From Mesostigma viride (lineage: Eukaryota; Streptophyta; Mesostigmatophyceae; Mesostigmatales; Mesostigmataceae), in contig RPFO01000253.1 of the NCBI GenBank assembly GCA_009746045.1, positions 5,241,145 through 5,305,144 on the forward strand: 64,000 bases of DNA, written 5' to 3'. The translations under genes and the position numbers were made by a program. This document shows positions 52,101 to 62,478 of this stretch, piece after piece (positions within the stretch are counted from its first letter, which is position 1; each line of letters opens with the position of its first letter). A model generated the notes under the pieces. It was not told where the DNA came from. It ran no database searches and saw only the letters and a list, made by a program, of their open reading frames with translations.

Positions 52101-55100
52101 AGTGCCGTGGCTGACCCAGCGACATATTGTTCATTTGGTGCCTAAGAAGAGTATACTGTGCCTTGGCGGAGCTATAGAGCTTGGTAAGAGCATCCGAGCA
52201 ATTCTGGTCGCCTGCCACGTGCTCGGTATGGAGCGCATCAGAAAATTCCTTCACCCGGAGGAAGTCAAGGTCTCTCGTGCGAGCGTAGGGGTTCTCAATG
52301 AAGTCCACCAGCGCTTGGCTGTCGGTGCGCATGACGCGATCGATGCGTGTGGTGAGACCGCCCAGCTTGAGGATCCAGCAGAGTAGCGCGTGGAAATACG
52401 CGAGCTCACTTGCAGCCTCGCAATACGCACGCGCCTCGGCGGTGTCCGACCCCACATACACACGGCGGTGGAGACGTGAGAACCACGCAAAGATGGAGGA
52501 TGGCGCAGATTGTTCAGCGTTTGAGATATAGCTAACAGCCGCACACCTACCACGCATCTTGGTGAGCACCCGCGCATCCAAAGAACTGTCACAATAAGCC
52601 CCTAGCTCGATGGGCTTGTCCCAGTCAACACCCTGCAGGACCAACCCCGGTGAGGCCTGCACATACTCAGCTACAACCGGGCGGGCCAACAAGCAGAGAA
52701 CATCGTCTGTCAACCGACTAAGGACAGCCAAGTCAGGGCTCGTGGTACACGCAAGCCAATTGAGTTTGCCACGCAGCGCACCACACTCAGAGGGAAGGAT
52801 AGGCCCAGTGCGGGCCATGACCTCCTTGACCAGGTCGGGGACATAGCTACCCTTAGGATGCAGCAACATGACCCACTGCCCTTGCTCATCGTGATCGAGA
52901 ATAGTGTCCATGCCCATGAAGGGCACGATCTTGCCCGGCTCCCTAAAGACGAGCTTGCCCACAGGGTACACTGAGTGCACGAGCGAATGGAACCACACAA
53001 TCCACTCCCGTGGCCCCAGGCAGTCACAGTCATCGGCATGCACGAAAACAAACACGAGCTCCCCCTTCCAGACACCAACAAACAAGGAGGGGTCCAGGTC
53101 GCTGTACATCATGCGTGCGCGGTTAAGTAGAAGGCGCTCTAAACTCTTGCGCCACGCCCGCGGCCCGGCCACGGTCCCATCCACAGCCTTCACCAACCTC
53201 ATGAACTTCTTGCCCACAATAGGTTCCCACATCTTGGGTGTCCTAACATACAGCGGTGTGGTGCCCTCCCACAATTTAGCCGTCTCATCTGAATCCCCGT
53301 TAAGGAAGGCCTTAGAAAAATCCAGCACCGCGGAGCCATGCGGCAAGCCTTTGTTGAGGCGCCCGAGATGAAAGCACACTAACAATCGCCAAGTGTCTTT
53401 ATTTAAGCCCGGGGCAGTCAGGGCTGAGGAGGGCAGGTCAGAAGATCCAGAAAATTCTAGCACCACAGGTCTAGCAAACTCTACTTTCCTGTCAGTGCCG
53501 GGAACCGGCTTCATCTGGAAGGTCCATTTGAAACGAAGCAACCGGCCATCCCTTGGGACTAGGTCCACTGGCTCCACACAACCCAGTCCTAACCATCGTT
53601 CCCCTGCAGCCAGCATAGCCCCTTGGGTATTGTCTAGCCCTTCCTCGGTTGAGACGTGCCTGGCAACATCATGGAAGGACATGGGGCTTTCAGTGGCAAC
53701 ATCGTGGAAGCTAATCCCCAAACTGTCAGGGGTGAGGGCTTTAGGGGTGAGAAGATCGCGGGCAGGAGGCAATTCAGAATCCTTGTACTCTACCCCTTTC
53801 ATGGCAGCCACCATAGGCAATGAGAGACCCCGAGCAGCGACATCGAGGGAAAAATTATTCAATCGCATGCAGCCAAACCCCGCTCGGGACAGCTGTGTGC
53901 TGCTCACTGTAACCCCGGGTAGCGTCAAGAACGGCTGTCCTAATAAGGCGGGCCCATCATACCCCTCTACCACACACATGGGCGTGTCTGCGCCGAGTAT
54001 GGTTAAGGGAAATTCCCCCAGGACCTTGTAGGACCCTGACCTAGCAAAATCAGTGACCTGAGTCCAATGAGAGGGCAGCAAAGGAAAGTCTACACAATTG
54101 GCCCCGATAATAGAGACCTGGGCCTGGGTATCAATGAGGAGCCCACAATTCAGCGCCCTAGCGGTTAACAAGGAAGAGATGACTGCAGTGCTCGGGCCCA
54201 GCTGAGGGGGTACGCCTGCAGTCTGTGGTGGGCGGCGAAGGGAGCCTAACCCCATGTTATTGTCCCGGCGCAGCCCTAGAACAATCTTGCTGAGCAACCC
54301 ACCACCCCGGCGAGGCTGACTAACGGCAGCCGGACCCTGGCTAACGGCAGGGGTAATGCCCTCCCTACTACCCTCGCGCAGGTCAGCAGGGGGCTCGCGA
54401 GCTAAGCTCTGCACATCTGCAGCAAGTGCCACCAGATCACCGTCCTCCTCAACATGCTCATCGTCCTCTACCTCCCGAGCTTCGGCAGACATTTGCATAG
54501 GGTCAGAGGCAGGCATGGGTAAAAGAGGGGCAATCACGTCACCTGGTGGAGGCCGCAAGAAGTTGTCCGCGTCCTCGTAGTAGTGCAGAAGGCGCTCCCA
54601 CGCACTTGTGTTCGGTTGATAGTGCTTGAGCTTGCTCCACGGGATGTGGTGTTGCTTGTCCTGCAAGGAAACAACGGCCTTGCGCACACTCCCATCCACG
54701 GACACTACCGTGGCTGGACCATTCCACTGTCCCCTCTTTCCAAAGGGGCCCTCTTTATGCACCCAAACCAGGTCTCCTACACTATAGGCGGTAACCGGCC
54801 TACGTGTATCCCTTCGTACCAGGTTGGCAAATCTACCCTGCAAATGGCGTGCCCACTCCTCTTCTATCTCTGGTGGGTAGTGGCCGTGCTGCAATCCCTC
54901 AGCTGTTATCACCACATTGTGAGAAGGAATGGACAACAACACACGCCGATTAAGGCATGCACAAATCCGCAACGCCCACATGAGGCGGGCTGCGTATGCT
55001 GAAAGGGATGCATCACCTTGTCTCCGTGCAGCTTGCTTGTATTCTTGCACGGCACGCTCCACTATACCCTGACCAGTGTGGTCCTCACGCCCAACTGTCT

Positions 55101-55314
55101 TGAGGCATTCAAATTCAGGCTGGCCCTCTAGACACGCGAACTGCCTATCCATCTGTATTGACTCGAGTGGTGAGAAAAAGGACGAAGAGACATCAATGGC
55201 TTCTGCCAGGTCGGCGGCTTCCATATGACGCAAAGGAACTACAGCTACGTTGTGAGCATATCTATCTATTGCAATAAAGTATGGCATGTACGTGTGCCCA
55301 GAACAGCACATCAC
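52099..55314 (-). CDS. Pol of element D: integrase core, protease-like module, RT, RNase H
   Basis: 1071 residues without a stop. Integrase: D56 (IQMDRQFACL) and E86 (GIVERAV), 29 residues apart; the first Asp lies in the preceding frame (GDVLFW). Then WAVGDLVWVHK-like integrase tail and a long acidic linker. Protease-like: LLIDTQAQVSIIG (D395), ADTPMCVVEGYDGPALLGQPFLTLPGV. RT: AVLDFSKAFLNGD (D665) and LVFVFVHADDCDCLG (D761), with HADD replacing YVDD. RNase H: AYCDSSLDARVLTKMRGR, GSDTAEARAY, MRTDSQALVDF and VAGDQNCSDALTKL. This is the best preserved pol of the lineage and the reference for its domain order. Confidence 0.9.
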   Translation of the reverse strand: MMCCSGHTYMPYFIAIDRYAHNVAVVPLRHMEAADLAEAIDVSSSFFSPLESIQMDRQFACLEGQPEFECLKTVGREDHTGQGIVERAVQEYKQAARRQGDASLSAYAARLMWALRICACLNRRVLLSIPSHNVVITAEGLQHGHYPPEIEEEWARHLQGRFANLVRRDTRRPVTAYSVGDLVWVHKEGPFGKRGQWNGPATVVSVDGSVRKAVVSLQDKQHHIPWSKLKHYQPNTSAWERLLHYYEDADNFLRPPPGDVIAPLLPMPASDPMQMSAEAREVEDDEHVEEDGDLVALAADVQSLAREPPADLREGSREGITPAVSQGPAAVSQPRRGGGLLSKIVLGLRRDNNMGLGSLRRPPQTAGVPPQLGPSTAVISSLLTARALNCGLLIDTQAQVSIIGANCVDFPLLPSHWTQVTDFARSGSYKVLGEFPLTILGADTPMCVVEGYDGPALLGQPFLTLPGVTVSSTQLSRAGFGCMRLNNFSLDVAARGLSLPMVAAMKGVEYKDSELPPARDLLTPKALTPDSLGISFHDVATESPMSFHDVARHVSTEEGLDNTQGAMLAAGERWLGLGCVEPVDLVPRDGRLLRFKWTFQMKPVPGTDRKVEFARPVVLEFSGSSDLPSSALTAPGLNKDTWRLLVCFHLGRLNKGLPHGSAVLDFSKAFLNGDSDETAKLWEGTTPLYVRTPKMWEPIVGKKFMRLVKAVDGTVAGPRAWRKSLERLLLNRARMMYSDLDPSLFVGVWKGELVFVFVHADDCDCLGPREWIVWFHSLVHSVYPVGKLVFREPGKIVPFMGMDTILDHDEQGQWVMLLHPKGSYVPDLVKEVMARTGPILPSECGALRGKLNWLACTTSPDLAVLSRLTDDVLCLLARPVVAEYVQASPGLVLQGVDWDKPIELGAYCDSSLDARVLTKMRGRCAAVSYISNAEQSAPSSIFAWFSRLHRRVYVGSDTAEARAYCEAASELAYFHALLCWILKLGGLTTRIDRVMRTDSQALVDFIENPYARTRDLDFLRVKEFSDALHTEHVAGDQNCSDALTKLYSSAKAQYTLLRHQMNNMSLGQPRH

Positions 55315-55672
55315 CTACGATTTCCCCCTTTCTCGCAGGTGGATGCTTTACATGGTGGCGAGAAGGCTTGGGGCCCGACGATTGACATTGTGGACAGTTT
55401 TCGTAACACTCACGACATGCTTCCAGCATTGGCGCCCCACCAAAAGCCCTAGCAAACTTGTAAGCGTTTGTTCCATGGCCAAAGAAGATGTGAAACCGAG
55501 ACGCACAGGCATACTTGAAAATTGGATCTGTATTGATCAAGTTTAATATTGCCTTAACATCCGCAGCATCGGCCATAAAACTGCCTACATCGTCTACTGC
55601 CAGGAGCCTCCTATGCTCCATAGCGCTGTCCTGCCCTGGGGCCTTCAGTTTTCCTGAGCATTGCGCACCCAC
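55262..55672 (-). pseudogene. Integrase zinc region of element D
   Basis: 136 residues ending at 55262, overlapping the pol frame by 53 bp. HHCC region: FHIFFGH (two His, five apart), then CRECYENCPQC. It goes on to GEIVGDVLFW, which holds the first catalytic Asp. To join the core a one-base shift near 55295 is needed. Either this copy is mutated or the element uses a frameshift; E and C have no break at this place, which favours mutation. Confidence 0.75.
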
Positions 55673-56085
55673 GTGAACCGCTGGCGCCTAATAGGCCCAG
55701 CCTTGCCAACATTGTCCGCCCTGGTTGGCAGCAGTCCGCGACCTGCAAAACCGGGCCTTGTGCCCTGGCTTGTGGCACTTGCCACACAGGTTCGTCCCCA
55801 ACGGGAAAGCCTTGTTGGCCTTGCAGCCTGCAGGTCTCGCGGGTGTGACCAGTCCCCTGGCAGCGAGGACACTTCAGGCGCCCGTCACCGGCGCCAAAAA
55901 CGGCCCTGATGGCAGGGCCATCGGCATTGACTGCTGGCGTCGGCTTCACGGCACCCTTGCCGGCCAGCTCCTGAGCAGCGCCACCGAGCGCCATGATCTC
56001 GCGGATGCAGGCGAAAGCAGCAGCCTTGCTCGCCAGCTTCTCCTTGGTCAGGACGGACGCCAGACTCTGCACGGTGCTTTCTGAC
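55673..56085 (-). pseudogene. Gag C-terminal part of element D with two zinc knuckles
   Basis: From the MITE border the frame reads STVQSLASVLTKEKLASKAAAFACIREIMALGG, then LKCPRCQGTGHTRETC, a C-X2-C-X4-H-X4-C knuckle. After a 7-base repeat of TGCAGGC type the frame changes and gives LCGKCHKPGHKARFC, a second knuckle. Joined to the N-part across the duplicated 8 bp, the frame is continuous (GAMSE|STVQ), which shows that the MITE hit an open gag. No protease motif lies between the knuckles and integrase. Confidence 0.75.
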
Positions 56086-56459
56086 TAGGGCTGGCACATC
56101 CGCCGCATACCGAACACGGACATGTTCGGGCGGATACCGAACATGTGCGGTGTTCGGGTCGGCAAAAATGTTCGGCCGAACATGTGCTGTTCGGGTTCGG
56201 GTCACCTGGAAACTTTCAGAACATGTTCGTGTCCGTATTCGGGTCACCCTGGGAACCGGGCGAACATGTTCGCCTCTGACCCGGTACCGAACATTTCTGG
56301 CGGAATCCTTGTAGTACCATCCAGTGATCCGACTCGGCAAAGATTCTCTGATGAAAAGGCCTTAGATTTTAGTCCGCCGACACGCTGGCAAGAGCAAAGC
56401 TGTTGTACGGTTGTAGTCTGTAGAATTGTCTAAGCACGACCGGACTAGTTCAGGTAATG

Positions 56460-57374
56460 TGTCAAGGTTGTACCCAAATGTCACCTTGATAGTGAGTACT
56501 GAATTTAATTCTAGAGTCCTATGTTTGGTCCAGGCTTGACTTAGCTATGCAGGCTGAGAGCTTTTTCTTCCTCTAAGTGTTATACTTGACAGGATAGCAC
56601 TAGAGCAAGGTCATGTGTTGTAAGGGGGGTGTCAAGGACATGGTCCTTGTATTTGTACCCACCTGACCTGGCTAGATAGATAGAGGCTCTAATACCCTAG
56701 CCACTGTTCTTTATCCCGTTGGATTTGGCCTACAAATGAGAAAGTTGTGGCCAGTTTTAGTAATCAGGGATTAGTACCTATGCCAAGTGGATCCTTATAG
56801 GCAGCTGACAAATCTGTCTATGTCAGCTGACCTATGACATGTCAGATGAGAATCTATGACAGGACAGCTGACTGATTGACATGTACACTGTGCATGTCAG
56901 ATGTGGCGCTGATATGTTCACGCCAGATTTACTTCATCATCATCAGATCACACACAGAGAGATCTTTTATTAAATAGTTAGATTACTGTGCAGCAGTTAC
57001 AAGTTAAGACTGTACATCAGTTACAAGATAAGGCTGTACAGCAGTTACAAGATAAGATTTATTCTTGTCTAGATCTGATTGGTAGCCTGTACACTGACCT
57101 AACCTGATTGGTGGCCTGAGTATTACATGAGAATATTCCTAGGCACATTCCTAGCCAGCCAATCAGGTCATTCCAGTTTTCTGCCTGTGTTTTTTCCTCG
57201 AGTTAATAAAACAACTGAGGAGCCTTGCCAAAGGTACTCCTCACTATCATTCTGCCTCAAACTGAGTCTCTGTCTCTTTGCTTCCATCCTCCATAGCCTG
57301 TACCTGCAAGGACAGGCACATTTGGGTTCCAATCACAAGCATTGTAGAAGGCAAACCCATTAGTTCTTTCAACA
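56460..57374 (+). repeat. 5' LTR of N
   Basis: 915 bp. At 56621-56637 it contains TAAGGGGGGTGTCAAGG, the same 17 bases that form the purine-tract/LTR junction at 60707-60723. A polyadenylation-like 'aataaa' lies at about 57204. Confidence 0.92.
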
Positions 57375-57465
57375 TGGTATCGGAGGTTTGATGCCTACCC
57401 TGCATTTGAGGAGCAGAGACATTCATCTGACTACCCCAGAGACAACACCCAGACCCAGATCAACC

Positions 57466-59535
57466 ATGGAGGATCAAGACACCCAAACTGCTACCAGACA
57501 GCCTGACTACACCTCTCTTGTTTCAACAGTTGCCAAGAGCTGCAAGAAATTTGTTGGTGCAGCTGGTGATGATTACAGCAAGTGGGAGGAGTGGAAGAAT
57601 TTGTTTTTGGCTGTTGTCAGTCTTTTCAGTTTGGATGCTGTCCTGCTGGGCACTGAGGAGAATGACAGGGCTGATAAGGCCCTGTGGGCAGCTTTGCTCA
57701 CCTGTCTAACAGGTGAAGCTGCACGCCTAATGGCCACTGTGGCCAACAAAACTGGTAGCCAAGCATGGCAGTGTCTCATGGAGAACTATGAGCAAACCAG
57801 GCTAACCAAGAGTCACAGGTTTGAGCTGAGGAGCAAGCTGCACCGCCTACAGAAGCTTCCTAACGAGACCATGCAACAGCTTGTGAGGAGGGCGGAGCTT
57901 CTACGTGCTGACTACCAGGCTGCAGGGGGAGTCATCCAGGACCGTGATTTTGCTGCCATTCTACTGGGAGCACTGACAGACGAGTACCGCCCTGCGCTGG
58001 TGTCTGTACGGTTCAACGAGGAGGACCCACTACCTGTGGTGAAGAGGGCACTCATGGAGGCGGAGGATCTGCTCAAGGGGGGACGTGCTGTGGTGAAAAA
58101 GGAGAGTGCTGGCACTGGCCAGGCCTACCACACCAACAGCAAGGGGAACGGGGGGACCAAGAAATGCAGTCACTGTGGCCTGTCAAATCACAAGGACAAA
58201 GACTGCTGGAAGGAGCATCCTGAGAAGGCCCCACGCTGGTACCCCAACCAGCACAGGGGGGGCAAGGGCGGCAACCGAGGGAACCAGAGCAAGGGACGCA
58301 ACGCACCTGCTGGATCCGCTGCCAACGCAACTCAGGAGGCGGCTGAACTGCCGCCTGGCTTCTGCATGGTCACCATCGCCGAGGAGTCGCCGTCGACGCC
58401 GCTGGAGGCTGCTGCTCTCACGCAGTATACGGGCGACAAACTCAACTGGGTGCTGGACTCGGCTGCGAGCAGCCACATGTCCCCGTGCCGTTCTGACTTC
58501 GTGTCACTTATCCCCCACAACAGGCAGATCGTCGGATCAGGCGGCGACCTGCAAGCTGCTGGAGTTGGCACAGTTTCTGTGCATTTGCCGGGGAGCGAGC
58601 TCCGACTGGATGGAGCCCTTCTGGTCCCCGAGCTGCCCGTTCGGGTGCTCTCTGTTGGAGCGCTCGTGAAGGCTGGCCACAAGCTGGATTTCAACCAGGA
58701 AATCGCTGTGGTGGACAACAAGGCGCACAAGATGGAGCAGAGGGACAACGTCTACGTGTTACCTGCTCTCAACAAGAAGGCGGCGCTGGCGGCCACGACC
58801 GTGCGGCCGTTGGGGTCGCTGTGGAGCGCTGGCCTGCCAGTGGCGGCCATGTCCAAGACGCTGGGCTTTCTGCCTGGCTTTTCGCGGCCTTTGGGGCTGC
58901 AGGCTTCTTCCCGAGGCGCTTTGCTGCGCCCGGTGTCGTCGCCACTGTCGTGTGGCGGCAAGGGCGGTTTTTCCGCTGACAAACCTGCAATTGTGCAGGA
59001 TTTTGGCGTGGTGGGGACGGCAAGGAATGGGATCGGCTTAGTACCGGTCGTTGGGGCACACGGGGAGGACGGTTCCTGGAGTTCTGCGTCGGGCAGTACT
59101 ACTTATAGCCCTCTCGTGCCAGATCAGGTGGACTCTGCTCCACCAGTTTCCCTGACCCCTCCAGCGGCGAGCTCACCTGGCTTGCCGTTGTCCATGGATG
59201 TCAACCTACGTGGCGTGCTGGGAGAGCTTCCCCAGCCTGGCATCGTTTGGCCTACTAGTGCCAACACGCAGACGTCACCAAGCCTGCTGCGTGACGGTTT
59301 CGCTCCCTGGCCAGAATCAAGTGGGGGTTTGGCGTGGCGCGTCTCGGGCGCCAGCATTTTGGATTTTGCTGCGGGGGGAATTCCTGGTGAGGGGAGGCCA
59401 CCAGATGCACCAAGTCCAAGCCCAGTCCTGGAGCCAAGTCCTGGAGCTGGAGTCGTCGGCTGCCACGTGTCCCTGTCAATTTGGGACTGTGCTGAGCCAA
59501 CAAGTTGCCGGCACAAGTGCTGCCTTGAGCACTAA
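57466..59535 (+). CDS. Gag-protease of N
   Basis: 689 residues from ATG 57466 (context accATGG); the frame is open further up to 57391. Capsid part: KFVGAAGDDYSKWEEWKNLFLAVVSLFSL, then AWQCLMENYEQTRLTKSHRFELRSKLHRLQKLPNETMQQLVRRAELL, as in copia gag. Zinc knuckle KCSHCGLSNHKDKDCW. Protease: NWVLDSAASSHMSPCRSDF, the copia retropepsin site with DSA in place of DSG. The product then has ALLVPELPVRVLSVGALVKAGHKLDF and a Pro/Gly/Ser-rich tail of about 230 residues with no domain. The protease is here before where integrase would be, the normal copia order, unlike elements C, D and E. Confidence 0.85.
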   Translation: MEDQDTQTATRQPDYTSLVSTVAKSCKKFVGAAGDDYSKWEEWKNLFLAVVSLFSLDAVLLGTEENDRADKALWAALLTCLTGEAARLMATVANKTGSQAWQCLMENYEQTRLTKSHRFELRSKLHRLQKLPNETMQQLVRRAELLRADYQAAGGVIQDRDFAAILLGALTDEYRPALVSVRFNEEDPLPVVKRALMEAEDLLKGGRAVVKKESAGTGQAYHTNSKGNGGTKKCSHCGLSNHKDKDCWKEHPEKAPRWYPNQHRGGKGGNRGNQSKGRNAPAGSAANATQEAAELPPGFCMVTIAEESPSTPLEAAALTQYTGDKLNWVLDSAASSHMSPCRSDFVSLIPHNRQIVGSGGDLQAAGVGTVSVHLPGSELRLDGALLVPELPVRVLSVGALVKAGHKLDFNQEIAVVDNKAHKMEQRDNVYVLPALNKKAALAATTVRPLGSLWSAGLPVAAMSKTLGFLPGFSRPLGLQASSRGALLRPVSSPLSCGGKGGFSADKPAIVQDFGVVGTARNGIGLVPVVGAHGEDGSWSSASGSTTYSPLVPDQVDSAPPVSLTPPAASSPGLPLSMDVNLRGVLGELPQPGIVWPTSANTQTSPSLLRDGFAPWPESSGGLAWRVSGASILDFAAGGIPGEGRPPDAPSPSPVLEPSPGAGVVGCHVSLSIWDCAEPTSCRHKCCLEH

Positions 59536-60706
59536 GGCGGTCGGTGCGGGAGCCCTGCTTCCGCTATTTTCATGGCGATTTTTGGGGATGCGCTATGGTC
59601 ACGTTCGTTGGGAATTTGATAGCTAGCTTAACTAACCCCTATGATCTCAAGTCGCCACTGTTTTTCGTTCGTGAAAAATTGCTTTAGACACGAATATTTT
59701 GTGGTCTATTGTGCTGTTAGGTGCGGGGTCCTTCCGGCCTTATGCATCTCGCATAGTCTTGTTTTGTTTCTGCTAGACTTTTTCATAGCGCTTCGTCGGG
59801 ATGCGTTATTTGAGTTCTAGACCACCTGTGTTCATCGTCCCCATGACGTTCTTCTACCAGCAATGGTATGTTTTCCAAGTTCTTTGTAATCTTGGTACGT
59901 TTGGCTAGCGCCGGTTTGCTGGCCATGTCTCCGTTCTTGCTGACCCTTTTTGTGGTCAATCTGCACGTTCATTTCATGTCGTGTGTGTTGCCCATTCTTA
60001 GGGCATACTTTCTCGTTGCATGCTAGGTTTGTTCATGCAGTTTGCGGTTGTGTCTTTTGTACATAGCCTGCGTTTGTGCTCCTGACTTTGTCGTCGCTTC
60101 ATGTCCCGTTTTTAGTCGCTTTCAACTATCGTTGGTTAATCAGAGCTGTCTTTTCAGTTCGTTCATGTTGGCTAATGCTAAGATCCATGACTATGTCGGT
60201 TTATGTTAGTTACCTGTGTGATTAAGGTGTGTCAGGACTACGTGTTCTGCTCCTTGTTCACCGTTGGTGCTCTGCCGTAGGTCGGATGCTTTATGTCGTT
60301 AATCACATGTTTTATGCGTTAATCATACATCATGTCCCCTGCATTGTCTAAGAGTTTGCCTGTGTTAGAGCATTTTGTGTGCTTCTTCATGTTTTCAGGC
60401 GACGCTAGAGTGAGGGGGGTGTGATCCAAAGCGCATCTTCCCAACGAAGTTTTTGACTTGGCAACACATGCTAGTTGCTGGGCGATGCGGCAATCTTTCC
60501 TGCTGCTTTCGTTGGACACTCGGCGCGTCACCGGTCCGGAGTTCCAGTTTCCAGTTTCCGTGGAGATCGTCTTTTGACTACTTTGACCACGGTGTTTGCT
60601 AGCGAGGGGGGTGGATGTTTTTCGCCCACTTACCCGTGATCAGTTAGTGTTTGATCCTTACCACTGGCCTGGGTTGCATCCCATTTTTGGTTTGGTGCCA
60701 TGTGGG
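59536..60706 (+). other. Non-coding interior of N
   Basis: 1.2 kb with no supported gene where integrase, RT and RNase H would be expected. It contains two extra purine tracts, GTGAGGGGGGTGTGATCC (60410) and GCGAGGGGGGTGGATG (60602), before the true one at 60707. Confidence 0.7.
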
Positions 60707-60715
60707 TAAGGGGGG

Positions 60716-61624
60716 TGTCAAGGTTGTACCCAAATGTCACCTTGATAGTGAGTACTGAATTTAATTCTAGAGTCCTATGTTTGGTCAAGGCTTGACTTAG
60801 CTATGGCTGAGAGCTTTTCCTCTAAGTGTTATACTTGACAGGATAGCACTAGAGCAAGGTCATGTGTTGTAAGGGGGGTGTCAAGGACATGGTCCTTGTA
60901 TTTGTACCCACCTGACCTGGCTAGATAGATAGAGGCTCTTGTACAGGAGCCACTGTTCTTTATCCCGTTGGATTTGGCCTACAAATGAGAAAGTTGTGGC
61001 CAGTTTTAGTAATCAGGGATTAGTACCTATGCCAAGTGGATCCTTATAGGCAGCTGACAAATCTGTCTATGTCAGCTGACCTATGACATGTCAGATGAGA
61101 ATCTATGACAGGACAGCTGACTGATTGACATGTACACTGTGCATGTCAGATGTGGCGCTGATATGTTCACGCCAGATTTACTTCATCATCATCAGATCAC
61201 ACACAGAGAGATCTTTTATTAAATAGTTAGATTACTGTGCAGCAGTTACAAGTTAAGACTGTACATCAGTTACAAGATAAGGCTGTACAGCAGTTACAAG
61301 ATAAGATTTATTTCTTGTCTAGATCTGATTGGTAGCCTGTACACTGACCTAACCTGATTGGTGGCCTGAGTATTACATGAGAATATTCCTAGGCACATTC
61401 CTAGCCAGCCAATCAGGTCATTCCAGTTTTCTGCCTGTGTTTTTTCCTCGAGTTAATAAAACAACTGAGGAGCCTTGCCAAAGGTACTCCTCACTATCAT
61501 TCTGCCTCAAACTGAGTCTCTGTCTCTTTGCTCCCATCCTCCATAGCCTGTACCTGCAAGGACAGGCGCATTTGGGTTTCAATCACAAGCATTGTAGAAG
61601 GCAAACCCATTAGTTCTTTCAACA
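60716..61624 (+). repeat. 3' LTR of N
   Basis: 909 bp, with the internal junction copy at 60870-60886. It differs from the 5' LTR by lacking small insertions near 56550 and by 'ttgtacagg' for 'aataccct' near 60938. Confidence 0.92.
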
Positions 61625-61920
61625 TAATGATTACGTAATGATTAATAGGATATCATGTATTTAAGGAAAAGTGACAACAAACTATGTATAGTTTCTCACT
61701 TATTATAATTTATGAATTGTTCGTGTTCGGTAAAATGTTCGGGTAATGTTCGGGTTCGGGTTCGGGTCACTTGACCCTAAACAGTACATGTTCGTGTTCG
61801 TGTTCGGGTCACCTGGCAATGTACCGAACATGTTCGTGTTCGGGTTCGGGTACTCTCCCAGGTGTTCGTGTTCGTGACCGGGTCGAGAAAAGACCCGGAT
61901 GTGCCAGCCCTATTTCTGAC

Positions 61921-62453
61921 ATAGCACCGCTGCCAAGGGCCTTGCCCAAGAACAGGACCACCGAAAAATCATCAGCAAATTTTAGATTGGTTTCTTCTAG
62001 CATCCGCTCGAAGGCCAGCGTGGCCTTGGCAGTTGGCTGCAGTGTCACCGGACACTTCGAACGTCAGAATCTGCATGACGTCCTTGATGGACTTCACCAG
62101 CCCTGTCGGCGCGAGAAGCTCAGTGAGCCGCTCAAGGAACTGATTCCAGTCCCATGCCTTCTCCTGGGCGATCCGAATCAGGTCCCGCACCGCCTGCGGC
62201 CCTTTGCTGGCCAGTGGAGCCCCCCGCAAGATCCGAAAAATCTGCGCGGGAGTCTTCACTACCGTGCGGACTTTCTCCTCCCAGGCCTTGATTGCCCAGA
62301 CAAAGTCACGGTTTTCCTTGTCCGTAGCCTTGTCGGCCAACGGCTCTGGCAGCATGCGAACCACCAGTTCGTGCTGTCGCAGCTCCTTGTAAGCATCGGC
62401 ACCATCGCCAGTCAACTGAATGGCGTCCGTGTCGGAACGGGAGCCGCGAGCCA
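61921..62453 (-). pseudogene. Gag N-terminal part of element D
   Basis: From ATG 62453: MARGSRSDTDAIQLTGDGADAYKEL, then NRDFVWAIKAWEEKVRTVVKTPAQIFRILRGAPLASKGPQAVRDLI and FLERLTELLAPTGLVKSIKDVMQILTFE. A frame change near 62050 leads to AKATLAFERMLEETNLKFADDFSVVLFLGKALGSGAMSE. It is helix-rich like a capsid domain but without a known signature. It is cut by the hAT-type insertion at 61912. Confidence 0.7.
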
Positions 62454-62478
62454 TTGTAAATAGCAGCTTTTGAGTACG

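Larger units (their letters stand above)
56460..61624 (+). mobile_element. N: copia-type element with gag and protease only (non-autonomous)
   Basis: LTRs at 56460-57374 (915 bp) and 60716-61624 (909 bp) with canonical TGTC...AACA ends. TAATG is duplicated at 56455-56459 and 61625-61629. Primer site TGGTATCGGAGG at 57375-57386; purine tract TAAGGGGGG at 60707-60715. The 3341-bp interior encodes gag and a protease and then nothing recognisable. No integrase, RT or RNase H is present, so it must borrow these from a partner. The LTRs differ by a few indels and substitutions. Confidence 0.92.
56086..61912. mobile_element. Y: hAT-type MITE, 657 bp without the nested element
   Basis: Ends are TAGGGCTGGCACATCCG and its exact inverse. 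The 8-bp duplication TTTCTGAC lies at 56078-56085 and 61913-61920. YAGGG-type ends and 8-bp duplications are diagnostic for hAT elements. Inside are many GTTCGGGTTCGGGT and GAACATGTTCG units and no gene, so it would depend on a transposase made elsewhere. Element N sits inside it. Confidence 0.9.

Noticed and set aside
55262-55314. Programmed frameshift in pol of D
   Set aside because: No slippery heptamer seen in the overlap, and C and E are continuous at this point, so a mutation is more likely.
61725-61880. GTTCGGG arrays as interstitial telomere repeats
   Set aside because: The units are mixed GTTCGGG and GTTCGTG and lie within a hAT MITE with proper ends and TSD.
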